A stretch of DNA of 64,000 bases from NCBI GenBank assembly GCA_029224185.1, contig CM055200.1:6198433-6262432 (forward strand), in the 5' to 3' direction. Made by a program: the position numbers and the translations under genes. The DNA comes from Karalla daura (Eukaryota; Chordata; Actinopteri; Chaetodontiformes; Leiognathidae). This document shows, piece by piece, positions 1 to 11,000 of the stretch. Numbering within the stretch: position 1 is the stretch's first letter; each line of letters begins with the position of its first letter. Below the pieces are notes generated by a model. The model was given only the letters and a program-made list of their open reading frames with translations. It did not search any database and was not told where the DNA came from.

Positions 1-390
1 ATTCAATCAGAAAGTCCTTCAGCTGTTAACCTTCACAAACTCGGGGCAGTTATCCCATTTCCGGCGCTGTGTGTGCTCTGCCAAGGCGCTGGGGGAGGGG
101 CGCGCTACATCACACAGCCCCACGGAGCTCTGTCTAGCGCGGCCGGCCTCGTGGGTGCCACCCGAACCACACGGACTACCATCTCTGACATGACGCAGAG
201 ATGCCAGAATACACGTGTGTGTGTGTGGTGTGTGTGTGTGTGTGTGTGTTGTAGCCGGACAGCGTGTGCCGAGGAGTGTGTGAGCGTGAAATCAGGTGCG
301 TTCACACAGCGTTTACCGCTCTGTGGCTGAGCAGCTGATCGCGGTCGATCGGTCTGACGTTTGTCAGGCTCGGGAGTGGGGCAGAAAGTT

Positions 391-442
391 GGAGGAGGAG
401 GAGGAGGAGGAGGAGGAGGAGGAGGAGGAGGAGGAGGAGGAG
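391..442. repeat. (GGA)n microsatellite
   Basis: About 17 uninterrupted GGA units, a purine-only strand. Confidence 0.95.
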
Positions 443-1216
443 AGCGTGTGAGTCGTTGCTCCGAGCTACGGCCTGTTGTTGTTGTGAAGCTGTGGGGCTC
501 GACATGATCATCTGCACGCAGAGGAGCTCTGAATGGGCTCCATTATTGCAAAAGAAGACAATAGAAAATGATAGCGCTGGATTAACTTGTCGTGACTATG
601 GAGCGCCGGCCCTTGTTTGCTGGCTTCAGGCGAAATAACAGCTCCCTCCAAACATGAAATGTTGGATGAATCTGATCGATCTCCAGAACAGAGGATGGGT
701 CAGATTACAAGCAGAGGGTCTCCAGAATCTCAAATCCAGATGTGATGTGCTGACTAACTGCCATTACTCAACAAAACGGACTGTTTATGTTTATTCCAGC
801 CACCTCTAATGGTCACGTCCATGGGCGAATCGCTTCATTGGCTATACCTGTGGGACCTGAAACACGCCGAGCGTAATCCTTCAGAGGGGGGCCTGACCAT
901 GAAAGCCTGGTCGCGTGGCACCGCTGTAAACCGTGAGGGCGGGCGCTCTCTCTTTGGCGTGACTTATCTAAACGGCCGATCGGCCGTGGAGCAACGAGCG
1001 GCTCCCGCGGCGGCGGGCCCTCGGCGCGGCGGGGGGCAGCTGGAGATAACGGAGCCGTTAATGCGAGCGAGCTGGAAACAGGTGGGGCGGCAGATAAAGG
1101 GACGGATTAATGCCGGGGATGATGAGGAGGATGATGATGATGATGTGTGTGGTTTGTTAGGAGGAAGGGAGGGAGGGCAAAGATGGAGAGGAGTGGGAAA
1201 TAAAGACCTAATTCAG

Positions 1217-1250
<34 letters not shown>

Positions 1251-1329
1251 CGCTCGCTCACACACGCAGTGAGTGAAATCCAATCAGACGGGCGCCACAG
1301 GTGGTCACGCCGCCGAGGCGGCGGGAGGC

Positions 1330-1430
1330 GCCGCCATTGGCCGAGGGGCCCCTGACGTCAGCCGGAGGATCCCCTTACAAGGTCCTGTTACACGCAGCTT
1401 TGACAGACGCGCCTGTTGCCACGGCGACGG
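1330..1430. promoter_or_regulatory. CpG-rich block with CCAAT, CRE and X-box-like motifs
   Basis: Within 100 bp are an inverted CCAAT box (ATTGG at 1336-1340), a perfect CRE (TGACGTCA at 1353-1360) and an RFX X-box-like GTTGCCACGGCGAC (1415-1428), set in CpG-rich sequence. It could be an intragenic enhancer or alternative promoter. No transcript evidence. Confidence 0.35.
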
Positions 1431-1791
1431 CACCTGGATAACCTCCCGGCGGCGGCGAGCGCCGACTGAGCGGCAGGGTCGATGTCGGAGGGTGTGTGTG
1501 TGGGTGGGGGTGTGTGAGGGAGCGCGAGAGAGGTGTGAGAGGTGTTCGCGCTCACACTTTCTTTTATGGGGAGGGGTTTTTTTTGGATCTGATCATCCGG
1601 CGGAAACGAGCTGCTTCTACGAGTCTCTGACGGCAACAGTCACTCCGCTCTGAAGTGGCCTCATCACCTCTACCAGCTGACATCAGATCCATATGGCGTC
1701 CGATAACGACCGATACCATCATGATGTATATCCTTATGACATTCTCATATTCTCGTTCTAGCTCCTCCTCCTCGTCCGCCTGGTCTCTCAC

Positions 1792-1980
1792 CATCTTGCC
1801 CCTCTGCTGCGCCGATCGCGTCTCCCGCAGCGTGAAGACGTTGCCGCACACCGAGATCTCCCGCCACACGCCCGGCTTGGAGTCCTGGCTGAAGCCGTTG
1901 CGCGGGTGCATCACCAGCACGCCGTTGGTGGTCAGGCCGTCCATCTGACCGTCCGGCGTCTTCCACTTGGCGGCTTTCTC
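1792..1980 (-). CDS. peli1: peli1 coding exon 5 (last visible)
   Basis: 189 nt, 63 codons, acceptor CCCCAG|GAG and donor AAGATG|GTGAGA. It encodes EKAAKW through SAQQRGKM, including MDGLTTNGVLVMHP, whose TTNG contributes to the FHA pocket. It is preceded by a CT-rich tract that serves as the polypyrimidine tract. The next exon, with the rest of the protein and the RING-like domain, was not found in 1-1791. Confidence 0.93.
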
Positions 1981-3726
1981 CTGGGGAGAGAGAGAGACGA
2001 GGCGGGCGGGCGTGGTCAGGACAGGATGCAGCTGTCTAGCCCCGGGACAACTGCCAAACTGTAATANNNNNNNNNNNNNNNNNNNNNNNNNNNNNNNNNN
2101 NNNNNNNNNNNNNNNNNNNNNNNNNNNNNNNNNNNNNNNNNNNNNNNNNNNNNNNNNNNNNNNNNNTGGCAAAAACGCTGAAAACTCCCCATAAGAAATG
2201 AATGGGACAAGGTGGCAATGGCTGGCAAACTGCTGGACCATTCTAATGTCAATAAGAGACAATAGAGACGCTAGTCCCGGTCTGTTAATGTGATGTCAAC
2301 GTTTTGTAGCTTTCGACCAGTCTCCACCCAGTGGACCCTTGGCTCCAACCGTCACCGTGGGCAACCTTGATTAGAGCTCCCATACAGCTGGCGGACTCCA
2401 CCTTCACCGCCGTCACCGTGGCGACCCTCATTGGAGACTCCACACAGCCAGTTCAGCGGTACTAACAGTGGTAGTGGCAGAGTAGGGGGTGGAGTTCGGC
2501 GCTCACCCCCAGGAAGATGTTCTTGGAGGAGTCGAAGCCGGCGGCGTAGATGCGCGCCGTGTACGGCGGCGTGCGCTGGCACTTGATGCGGCAGGCGAAG
2601 CGGGAGATGGTGCTCTGCACCGACTGCGTGTCTGCGTTGCTCTGGCTGCCGGCCACCGTGTCCGTCACCACGAAGTCGATGGGGCTCTCCGTCGAGCGGC
2701 CGATCTGAGGGAAGGACGGAGGGGGGGGGGGGGGGGGCGGACACGAGAGGGGTCAGCCAGGGGCAAGGACGCGTGACAGAGACTCTGGAAAGACCGCTGA
2801 AACCAATCGTGCAGGACGCGTGGAATTATCATCTTAAATGACTGAGATGAACGGGCAGTGACGCAGCACTGACGTGAGCCGGGCCGGGTGTTGCTATCGC
2901 GCGACCACATGTGCACCGGAACCGTCCTACGAAACGGCCTCCGAGAGGCATGATGATGGACAAAACGCTTTGATTCGCTGAGAAAGCCAGAAACGAAACC
3001 CTTTGATGACGCCCGACTAAGGCGAACGCGTTCTACTCTGCATCTGCCAATGAGTATCGCAAGATCTGATGGAGAGCTCCGGGGGCCTCTAGATGGATCC
3101 CCTCAACGGCTCCCATCATGGCAGGACTCTAGAGAGAGGGGGGGGGGGGGGGGGGGGGGGGGGTTAACAGGAAACGTAATGTTATGTCACACACTCGGGC
3201 CGCGTATCGCTTCAGATTTTGGAAAACTGGCGCGCCGAGGCGGCGAGGCAAAGTCAGCCTTTCCCCTCGCCCCTGGCGCTCGTTTGCGGGGAGCGCGGAA
3301 GGGCGAGTGGCGACGGAGCGGAAAAAACGCTCCGGCGCCTCGGAGCGCGGACGGGACGTCTGACACAGGCGGCCGCAATCAGCGGCGAGGCTTTTCAGGG
3401 GCTAATGGCCCGCAGGAGCCGCGCGTCACCGCTACGGCTGCCGCAGATGACTGCGCTCGGAAACACACGCAGGCTTTCAACTCAAGCCGGACTGCCACTG
3501 ACACCGCAGGTCTCTCTCTCTCCCTCTCTCTCTGTCTCTCTCTCTCTCTGTCTCTCTGTGTCTCTCTGTCTGTCTCTCTCTCTCTCTCACTGTGACTCTC
3601 TCTCTCTCTGTCTCTCTCTCTCTGTCTCTCTCTCTCTCCCTGTCTCTCTCTCTCTCTGTCTGTCTCTCTCTCTCTGTCTCTCTCTCTGTGTCTCTCTCTC
3701 TCTCTGTCTCTCTCTCTCTGTGTCTC

Positions 3727-3771
<45 letters not shown>

Positions 3772-6700
3772 GTGTCTCTCTCTCTCTCTCTGTCTCTCTC
3801 TCTCTCTCTGTGTGTCTCTCTCTCTCTGTGTGTCTCTCTCTCCTCTCTCTCCTCTGTGTCTCTCCTGTCTCTCTCTCTCTCCCTCCCTCTCCCTCTCCCT
3901 CTCTCCCTCCCCTCTCCCTCTCTCCTCCCTCCCTCCTCCCCTCTCTCTCTCTCCCTCTCTCTCTTTTTTCCTTTGTGTTTCCAGTCCGCTTCGTTGTGAC
4001 GCGAGGGGGCCGCGCGACTGATCTCAGACCAGGTTGACTGATCACGGAACAATTCCACTCGGGAGAGATCCAGCGGAAAAAAGAAGAAAAAAAAAGAAAA
4101 AGAAAAAAGAAAAAAAAAAAAGGCGGTCGTAAAAGTCGGGCCCCCGGCGGTAAGAACGCCGGGGCTCGTTACCTGGAACATGTCTGTATTGCTGTCGTGG
4201 GTGTACTCCACCACCACCGTCTGGGCTCGGGACAGAGTGTAAGAGATGCTGTGCTGGTCTTTGTTGCTTATGGCCTGGTGGGACAGAGAGACGCGAGAAG
4301 TTACTCCAGCTCCTCACTGCAGAATGTACGCGCGGAGGGTGAAAGCCGGGCGCGCCGTCGAGGCAGGGGGGGGAAAAAAAAGAAAACACCTCGGACATCT
4401 GCTCGGCTAAGCGTTTACTTAAAACAATAGGCGCACGGAGGAAAGGGCGGGGCGGAGTGAACAGTTCAGCTATGCAGTCACTCGCTGGACCCGGCGCGGC
4501 CCTCGACATCTTTTCAGTGAATCAGGACCACCCAAAGGACGACAACAATCGGTCTTCGAGAATCACTGCAGTCAGAGAAGCCTGGCCTCTGTGTGTATGT
4601 GTGTGTATGTGAGGAGAGCGAGGACAAAAAGTAAAAAGTGAAAAAATAAGGTGTCCGCCGAGAGCCCGCGCAGTGCAGATGTTAAACCAAGAGCAGAGAG
4701 AAGGTCTTTTCGCACATGTGCCTTCCAATCTCCGGGCCGTTTTAATGGATTTCTGGATGATTCCTGGGCGGTCTTTTAACAGACCACGGACAGGCGGACA
4801 TTGTGCTCCCCGGGACTTTGCGAGGAAACACTCAGTTACCCTCCACTGGACCGTTCACGTTTGTTTCTCTTATAAACCTTCAGCACCTTCCAGTTAAATG
4901 CTGTGTAAAAAGAAAAAAGTGCACTTTTAAAACTGCTCATTTTCCCTCCTTTTTTTTTTATCTGGGACTTGGAGAAGCGCTGCTGAACTCTGCTCTTTTC
5001 CTGTCCCGTTCATAGGGTGTGTGTGTGTGTGTTTGTGGTGTGCATGTGTGTGTGTGTGTGTGTGTGTGCGTGTGTGTGTGTGCGTGTGTTATACTTAAAT
5101 ATCACAGGACACAAAAGCAAAGAGAAATGCACAAAAGCCTTTTGGTGGAGCAGAGCACATCAAATCCTCCTGAGCTGGGTGTGTTTTATTTGGTGTTGCT
5201 AGACGATCGAATACACTACAGGCGCCGCGTTCGCTAATGGGAGGAGAGGGAGATGGTTCTTTTTGCCCCTTTAAGGGGCAAACGCATGTTTCATTCACCG
5301 TTCTATGTGTTTGGGATACATCGCATGCGACGTGTCTCGTGAACAGCGTCGGCCTGAAAGTCACTTGACTTCACAAACGCTCCCCCCGTGGCACTCAATC
5401 TGCTGACGTATGGGGTTTTGGTGTGATTGTCCGGGTGACTAAATGATACTGTCTATGTACCGTATGCATCTGTGTGTGTCTGTGTGTGTGCGTGTGTGTG
5501 TGTGTTTCACCTTGGCTGCCTGTGGAGAGCAGGCGACGTGGACTGTGCTGGGCTTCACCCATTCGCCTTCGGTCTCTTGCAAAGTGCAAAAACGGCTTTT
5601 ACGACGGCCTCGATCCCCGTTGGGCAGAGAGCCATTGTACCTGCACGTGCACACACACACACACACACACACACAATGAGAAAACAATAGGGCATTATAG
5701 TCTGAGCAGCTGTACAATATAGTGGGGGGAAAAAACTGCCATTGTGTACAATACTTGAGGCATTCTGGTGCACTCCCTCCATGCCCCCAAGACTGTGTTC
5801 ACACGCACATACGGAGCACACACGCACACGAATGGCAGACGACGCTTTACATACACGCCTTCATACAAAAGCACGCCGCGTCCGACGAACAACAAAGCCT
5901 CCAAACATGTCCCCCAGAAAGAGCTGAGAAAATAAACGCACAAAGGGACTCATTTATCCCGATACACAGCAGAGGAAAGGAGAATAAACAGAGGCGTTCC
6001 CCCGCTGCAGAATGGAGCCTCTGTGACTCCCGGCACACTGACACTGTGCTGTTGTGTCTCCATGACTCTGAGTGTGTTGTGCGAGTGTGTGTGTGCGTGC
6101 ACGTCTAAGTCTTGTTTAATATCTTAAGTCTGAAAACATTCAGCAGACATTAATCACCTCCGTCTACCATTCGGTGTGTGTGTGTGTGTGTGTGTGCGTG
6201 TGCGTGTTTGCTTGGAAACGGGGGAGAATCGCGCAAGAAAGCGGATATCCCTCACAATAAAAAAACGGCGAGGTCCGTTAAAAAGCCGAAGAGACTTTCA
6301 TTCATAAAAAAACGCCTCTCGCCGAGGAAGCCGGCGTCGTAAAAAGGCAATAATTCAATCCGAATGAGTTTATTTGTCACTGCGGGGAAACCCGAGCCAC
6401 ATGAGGCGGTCGTACGGCAACGCAGAAGTGCCGACCGTCTGTACACGAGTCAACAGAAAGATCTGTAGAGTGGGGGGGTTAACGCGACATGAACAACTAG
6501 CGTGAAATGGCTTTCAACGTGCATTCCGCTTCAGAAATGGGAGAGACTAAATGCCCATTTGCAGGGAGAAGCACCGCCGCCTCACCGCAGGAGCCCGGGT
6601 CGGGGACGCGTGCGTCCCGAATCGGGCCGATCAAACCGCGAAACCGATCCACGGGCTGCGGGGGGGGGGGGGGGTTTCACGCCTCCCCGCGCGCACGTGT

Positions 6701-7630
6701 TCCGGGACGGGCCGTTAGCGGGGCGGGGGGAGCGACGCTCCTACCAGGGCCGCGGCTTCATAAACATTACCACATGCATGAACACCGCTCATTACTTTAA
6801 CACTGTTATGACATCCGGCGGCCACATAAGTTATGGACTCCCCCCCGGCCTCCCCAAATACGCCTGCCACAACACTCTAATAAATGCGACGCGGGCACGC
6901 AGAGGCGCGCGTCGCATTTCTGCCCCGTCATTGCTTTTTTCGAGGCGGGCCCCCCGTTACCGCCGCCGTCCACATTTCCCGGGCTCCTCGCTCCAAGAAC
7001 GCGGCCAAAACGTCACTTGACGCGATAGCGGACGGCCTGCGTGACTTTTCCTGAACGTTCGAGACGCCGTCACGCTTTAAAGGGGCAGAACGGAAAGAGT
7101 CGGCGCTCGGGACGCAGCAATCAAGGGCTCATTGTTTTTCGGTCCAGGGACGGGTGACGCACACGAAAACCTTTCTTCAGAAAACACGAACGAATGGGGA
7201 GAGGAAGAGGGGAGAAAAAAAAAAAAAAAACGACGAGCGGAAAGGCTGCGATGACAGCGGGACTCCATGCCGTGCCGCGGAGAGCGCGTCTCCGACCAAT
7301 CAGGCTCCGGGGCCGAAACCTCCCACTGCACCCGGAGTCCGGTGAAAAAAACGTAGAAAATAAAAAAAATTTAAAAAAAACAAGACGACACACAGGCGGT
7401 TTGTGAGGACGTCCGGCCTGCAGCGAAATGTTTCTCTGGGAGCGCTGGGATCGGCCGGGATCAAACGACGCCGGGAGGGTTTACGAGTAACCATGGTGAG
7501 AGGACAGAACCACAGCAACGTTTGGGAAGAGTAACCATGGCAAGAGCGTAACCATGGTAAAGTTTATCCCGTGGAGAGAGAGAGCGCGCGAGAGGGAGAG
7601 AGACAGAGACGGAGAGAGAGGGAGGAGGGT

Positions 7631-7662
<32 letters not shown>

Positions 7663-8000
7663 GCAAGAGAGGGCAGGGCAGTCTGCTGGAGAGAGCTCAA
7701 AGTGCTGCTGGCAGCCCAGATCTGAGTTCCCATGGGTAGCAGCGGTGTGTGAGTGTGCATACATGCAACCAAATATGCTCAAAACAATGGCAGAGCGACT
7801 GGCAACAAGTTAGCGTCTGTTACTGTGTGTGTGTGTGTGTGTGTGCGCTGTGTGCGTGTGTGTTTACACAGGTCGTTCATACAGAGGCAGGAAGAGCCTC
7901 AGCTAGGAAAAAGTTAGTCTGTGGGCGCAGACATACAGTGGACTGTAGTTTTCAATTACCACAATAAGTAACAAGCCTGTGAGTGTGTGTGTGAGTGTGT

Positions 8001-8035
<35 letters not shown>

Positions 8036-11000
8036 TCCAAACACTAGTAAACCGAAGCTCGGTGCGCAGTAACAAGCTGTCATTTATGCAGTGAACCTAT
8101 AAAAACATAAAGACGGGTTGTGTGAGTAACTACTGCCTCTAGCTGTGTCACTCCGTGTCTCTGTTTACGTGTACTGGCAATCGACAGTTCTAGGAATCAA
8201 GAGACAGCAAAATATATTTACGACAACAAATGCAGTACAACGTGCAACAAACCTACGTGGCTGAAGTTATCAACACAAAACATACAGAGTAAATATTTAA
8301 GAGTCTGGTAGTTTACGTTTGGAGTGACATTTGATTATGATGAGCTATCGTCGGCATATAGTGTAAACAAAACCACAACACTTCATGTCAAGTGCATAGA
8401 ATTGCATTGTTATGGTCGCGCGTCTTGATCTTAATTTATTGTAAACTTGTGAAGTTCTGTAGCATTCCTGTAGAAATGTGTAGAAAACACAGAAACTGTT
8501 GCAAATGGACAAAATTGCGTAACTTTGCCAGTTCCAGTCTCCAGAGAAAACAACAAGCAAACTCCAGAAATAATACAATTACTGAGAGTGAGAGCGGGAG
8601 TGTTAAAACACACGGAATTCGATAAATAAGAAAAAAATAAATAAAAGGCAGCTCAGACAGAGTGTCCGCCGTCGAGCCAACTTTCTTATTGTCTTGACAT
8701 TCAACAATTTCCATGGCACTCATTGCAGCTGCACTTTGATTCGGGACAAACATTCCTGTGGACACACAATTAATACGTTAATACCGTCGCATTAAGGCAG
8801 ACAAAGATGGATTTGGGGGTGGGGAGGGTGGGCAGGCGGGGGGTGGGAGGGGGGGGGCTGCATTGTATCCAGTGACATTGAGAGTTGTTTAAAAAGCCAC
8901 ATGGAAGTCCAGCGCGCTGTAAACAGATCGTCTCTGGAGACATTCCTCCGGATTAGGGCCATTAGCATCGCTGGGCCTCAAACATGGTCATGCTGGACTC
9001 GGTGGGGGGGGTGGGGGGGGGGGTGGGGGGTTGAGCCCGGGGTCAGTCGCAACACCGTGCGATGTGTCGGTGGGATCCTCCGTTAGTGTTTGCGTGTGGC
9101 GGGTGTGTGCGTAGTCACACAGGATTCTGGGTTTCAGTCCGAGCACTTGTTTGAGCCTGTTGGGGGAGCCACATGGGCGGAGTTTACCACAGCTGGGCCA
9201 CTTAGCGCGGCGGTTTGTCCTGCCTCACGAATCGCTTCCAGCTATTTGCTCGGACCGATTACACTAATACCAACCTAAGGAGAAATAAGACACCTAAGTC
9301 TGATTTCCGTGGAGGGAAACAAGTGGAACATCATCATCGTGCGGATATGGCGGTTTTATTTTATCTTCGACTACACGGGTTTACATATTAGCTTGTGCTC
9401 TTTTCCAAGGTTAGATCGGTCTCAGACACATGACTTCTCCCTGCCAGTATCAACACGCCGTTATCAGCGAGTGATAGGGGATATCAGTCTGCTTATCTGG
9501 GTGATTCACTAATCACAGTTTCGAGATTGCACAGGGGAAAATCTGACATCAAACAAACAGTGACTGGCAGTCACTGCTCCACTTGCTTTTACTGTGACAG
9601 CTCGCCCATGATGCAAGTTTCTGTACCCTGAGTTGTCTCCCTCCACGGGTATGGAGTAATGCTGGCAGTTCTTCAGTGAAGTGTAGTTGTCTTCATCTTT
9701 GGCCGCTTTATCCGTGTCCATGTTGCTGGTGCGGCAGTTTTGGCAGAGAGGCCAGACGCCATCTGAAGGATGCCAAGGTATTCCCAAACTGAAGAGAGAT
9801 ATCGTCTCTGGTTCTCCTGCCAAATGTGCATGCCTGAAACACCTTCCCAGGCATGCCCGAATGGAAGAGCAGCAGCTTTACTTGGAGCCTTTCCTAGATG
9901 AGCTCTTCACCTCATCTCCGAGGTGGATCCCAGACACATCAGCCACTTGCATCTGCCATCGCGTTCTTTCAGCCGCTGAAAGATGAGAGCTCTCCAATGT
10001 GCTTCAGCTCTCTTATCGCTGCAACGGATCAGTGTAGCGATACCCCAAGATCCTCCCCTTGGGAAATCCCAGCCTCCCCTGCTGAGACATTCCATGTCCC
10101 TAATTGTCCATTTAAATAGCCTGGGACTGGACCCCCAAGGTCATGGCACTAGACCACTGTGGCTCCCTCAATGGCCACCAGGGTCTCAATGTCGGATCAC
10201 TTCAACAGGCTTAGCTCCAAGGTGTTGCCTTGGTATCCCTCAGGGCGGAGTACACGAGCCATGATTATTACTGTCCATCGGGTGTCTTCTCAACCGCACT
10301 TTGTCTGACCCTTCACCTAAGACCTCTTTGCCATGGGAGACCCTGACGGGGGCAAACTGCCCCCGACAACACAGCTCCTAGGATCACAAGGGTACTCAAA
10401 CCCCTCCACCACGGTAAGGTGGCGGTTGACGGAGGGGTGCAGCGCAGTTGTGAGGATTCCCTGCACGTACGAGGAGAATATTTTGACACTAGTTTCTGTT
10501 TTTCCGCAGAGAGTTGCCAAGGACATAGATGTGAGAGTTTGTTTTTTTCACCACTTGCAGGGTTATAGAACAGTGTTTTGATGAACGGGTGCCCGTTTTC
10601 TTTTGTACTGTGCACGTGCTTGGGAACACACATGGGCAAGATTACACACAGATTCTTGCAGATGGCCGCAGTGACGCGCACTGACGAACCAACAAAGACC
10701 AGGAAGGAGAAAACGGCAAGCATGCAATCATAGATGCAATGACGCGCGGTTTAAAATAAATATGGAAAACCTTTTTTGCAAATGTTTCAGGAGGAAACAG
10801 CACGGAACATATTTATCAGGCCCCAAACAAATGCAAAGTGTTCCTTCCCGTTTTGCCCACTTTGTTCCCCAGGTAACACAACAAAGCACCTTCCGCATCT
10901 GGCGGGATGTTAGCATCTTTTTTATCGTGTGGACACAAGTACCTCGATGTCATAGGCAAGGTCCTGAGGATGACAAAAACACGATATTCATTCCATATCT

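Larger units (their letters stand above)
1..1791. other. Partial last peli1 intron with CpG-rich block
   Basis: No pellino exon is seen here. The stretch contains a GT repeat (214-250), a GGA repeat (391-442), a CT repeat (about 1218-1246) and a GC/CpG-rich block at about 900-1480. Confidence 0.6.
5676..9660. other. Right half of peli1 intron 1-2, no gene seen
   Basis: Contains GT repeats (about 6174-6203, 7825-7865, 7980-8032), an AG repeat plus poly-G (7571-7661), three X-box-like motifs (7487-7561), and an AT-richer stretch at 8040-8780. No exon recognised on either strand. Confidence 0.6.

Noticed and set aside
809..1276. 155-residue plus-strand frame
   Set aside because: Covers a CpG-rich block and CT repeat; no family resemblance and no conserved exon structure.
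1..1791. Search for the last peli1 exon with the RING-like domain
   Set aside because: No frame on the minus strand shows the expected continuation after GKM, so it must lie off the left edge.
3477..4217. Long open frames of Ser/Leu or Arg/Glu repeats
   Set aside because: They are translations of the TC repeat; a two-base repeat has no stops in these frames. The real peli1 exon 3 lies at 4173-4274 in another frame.
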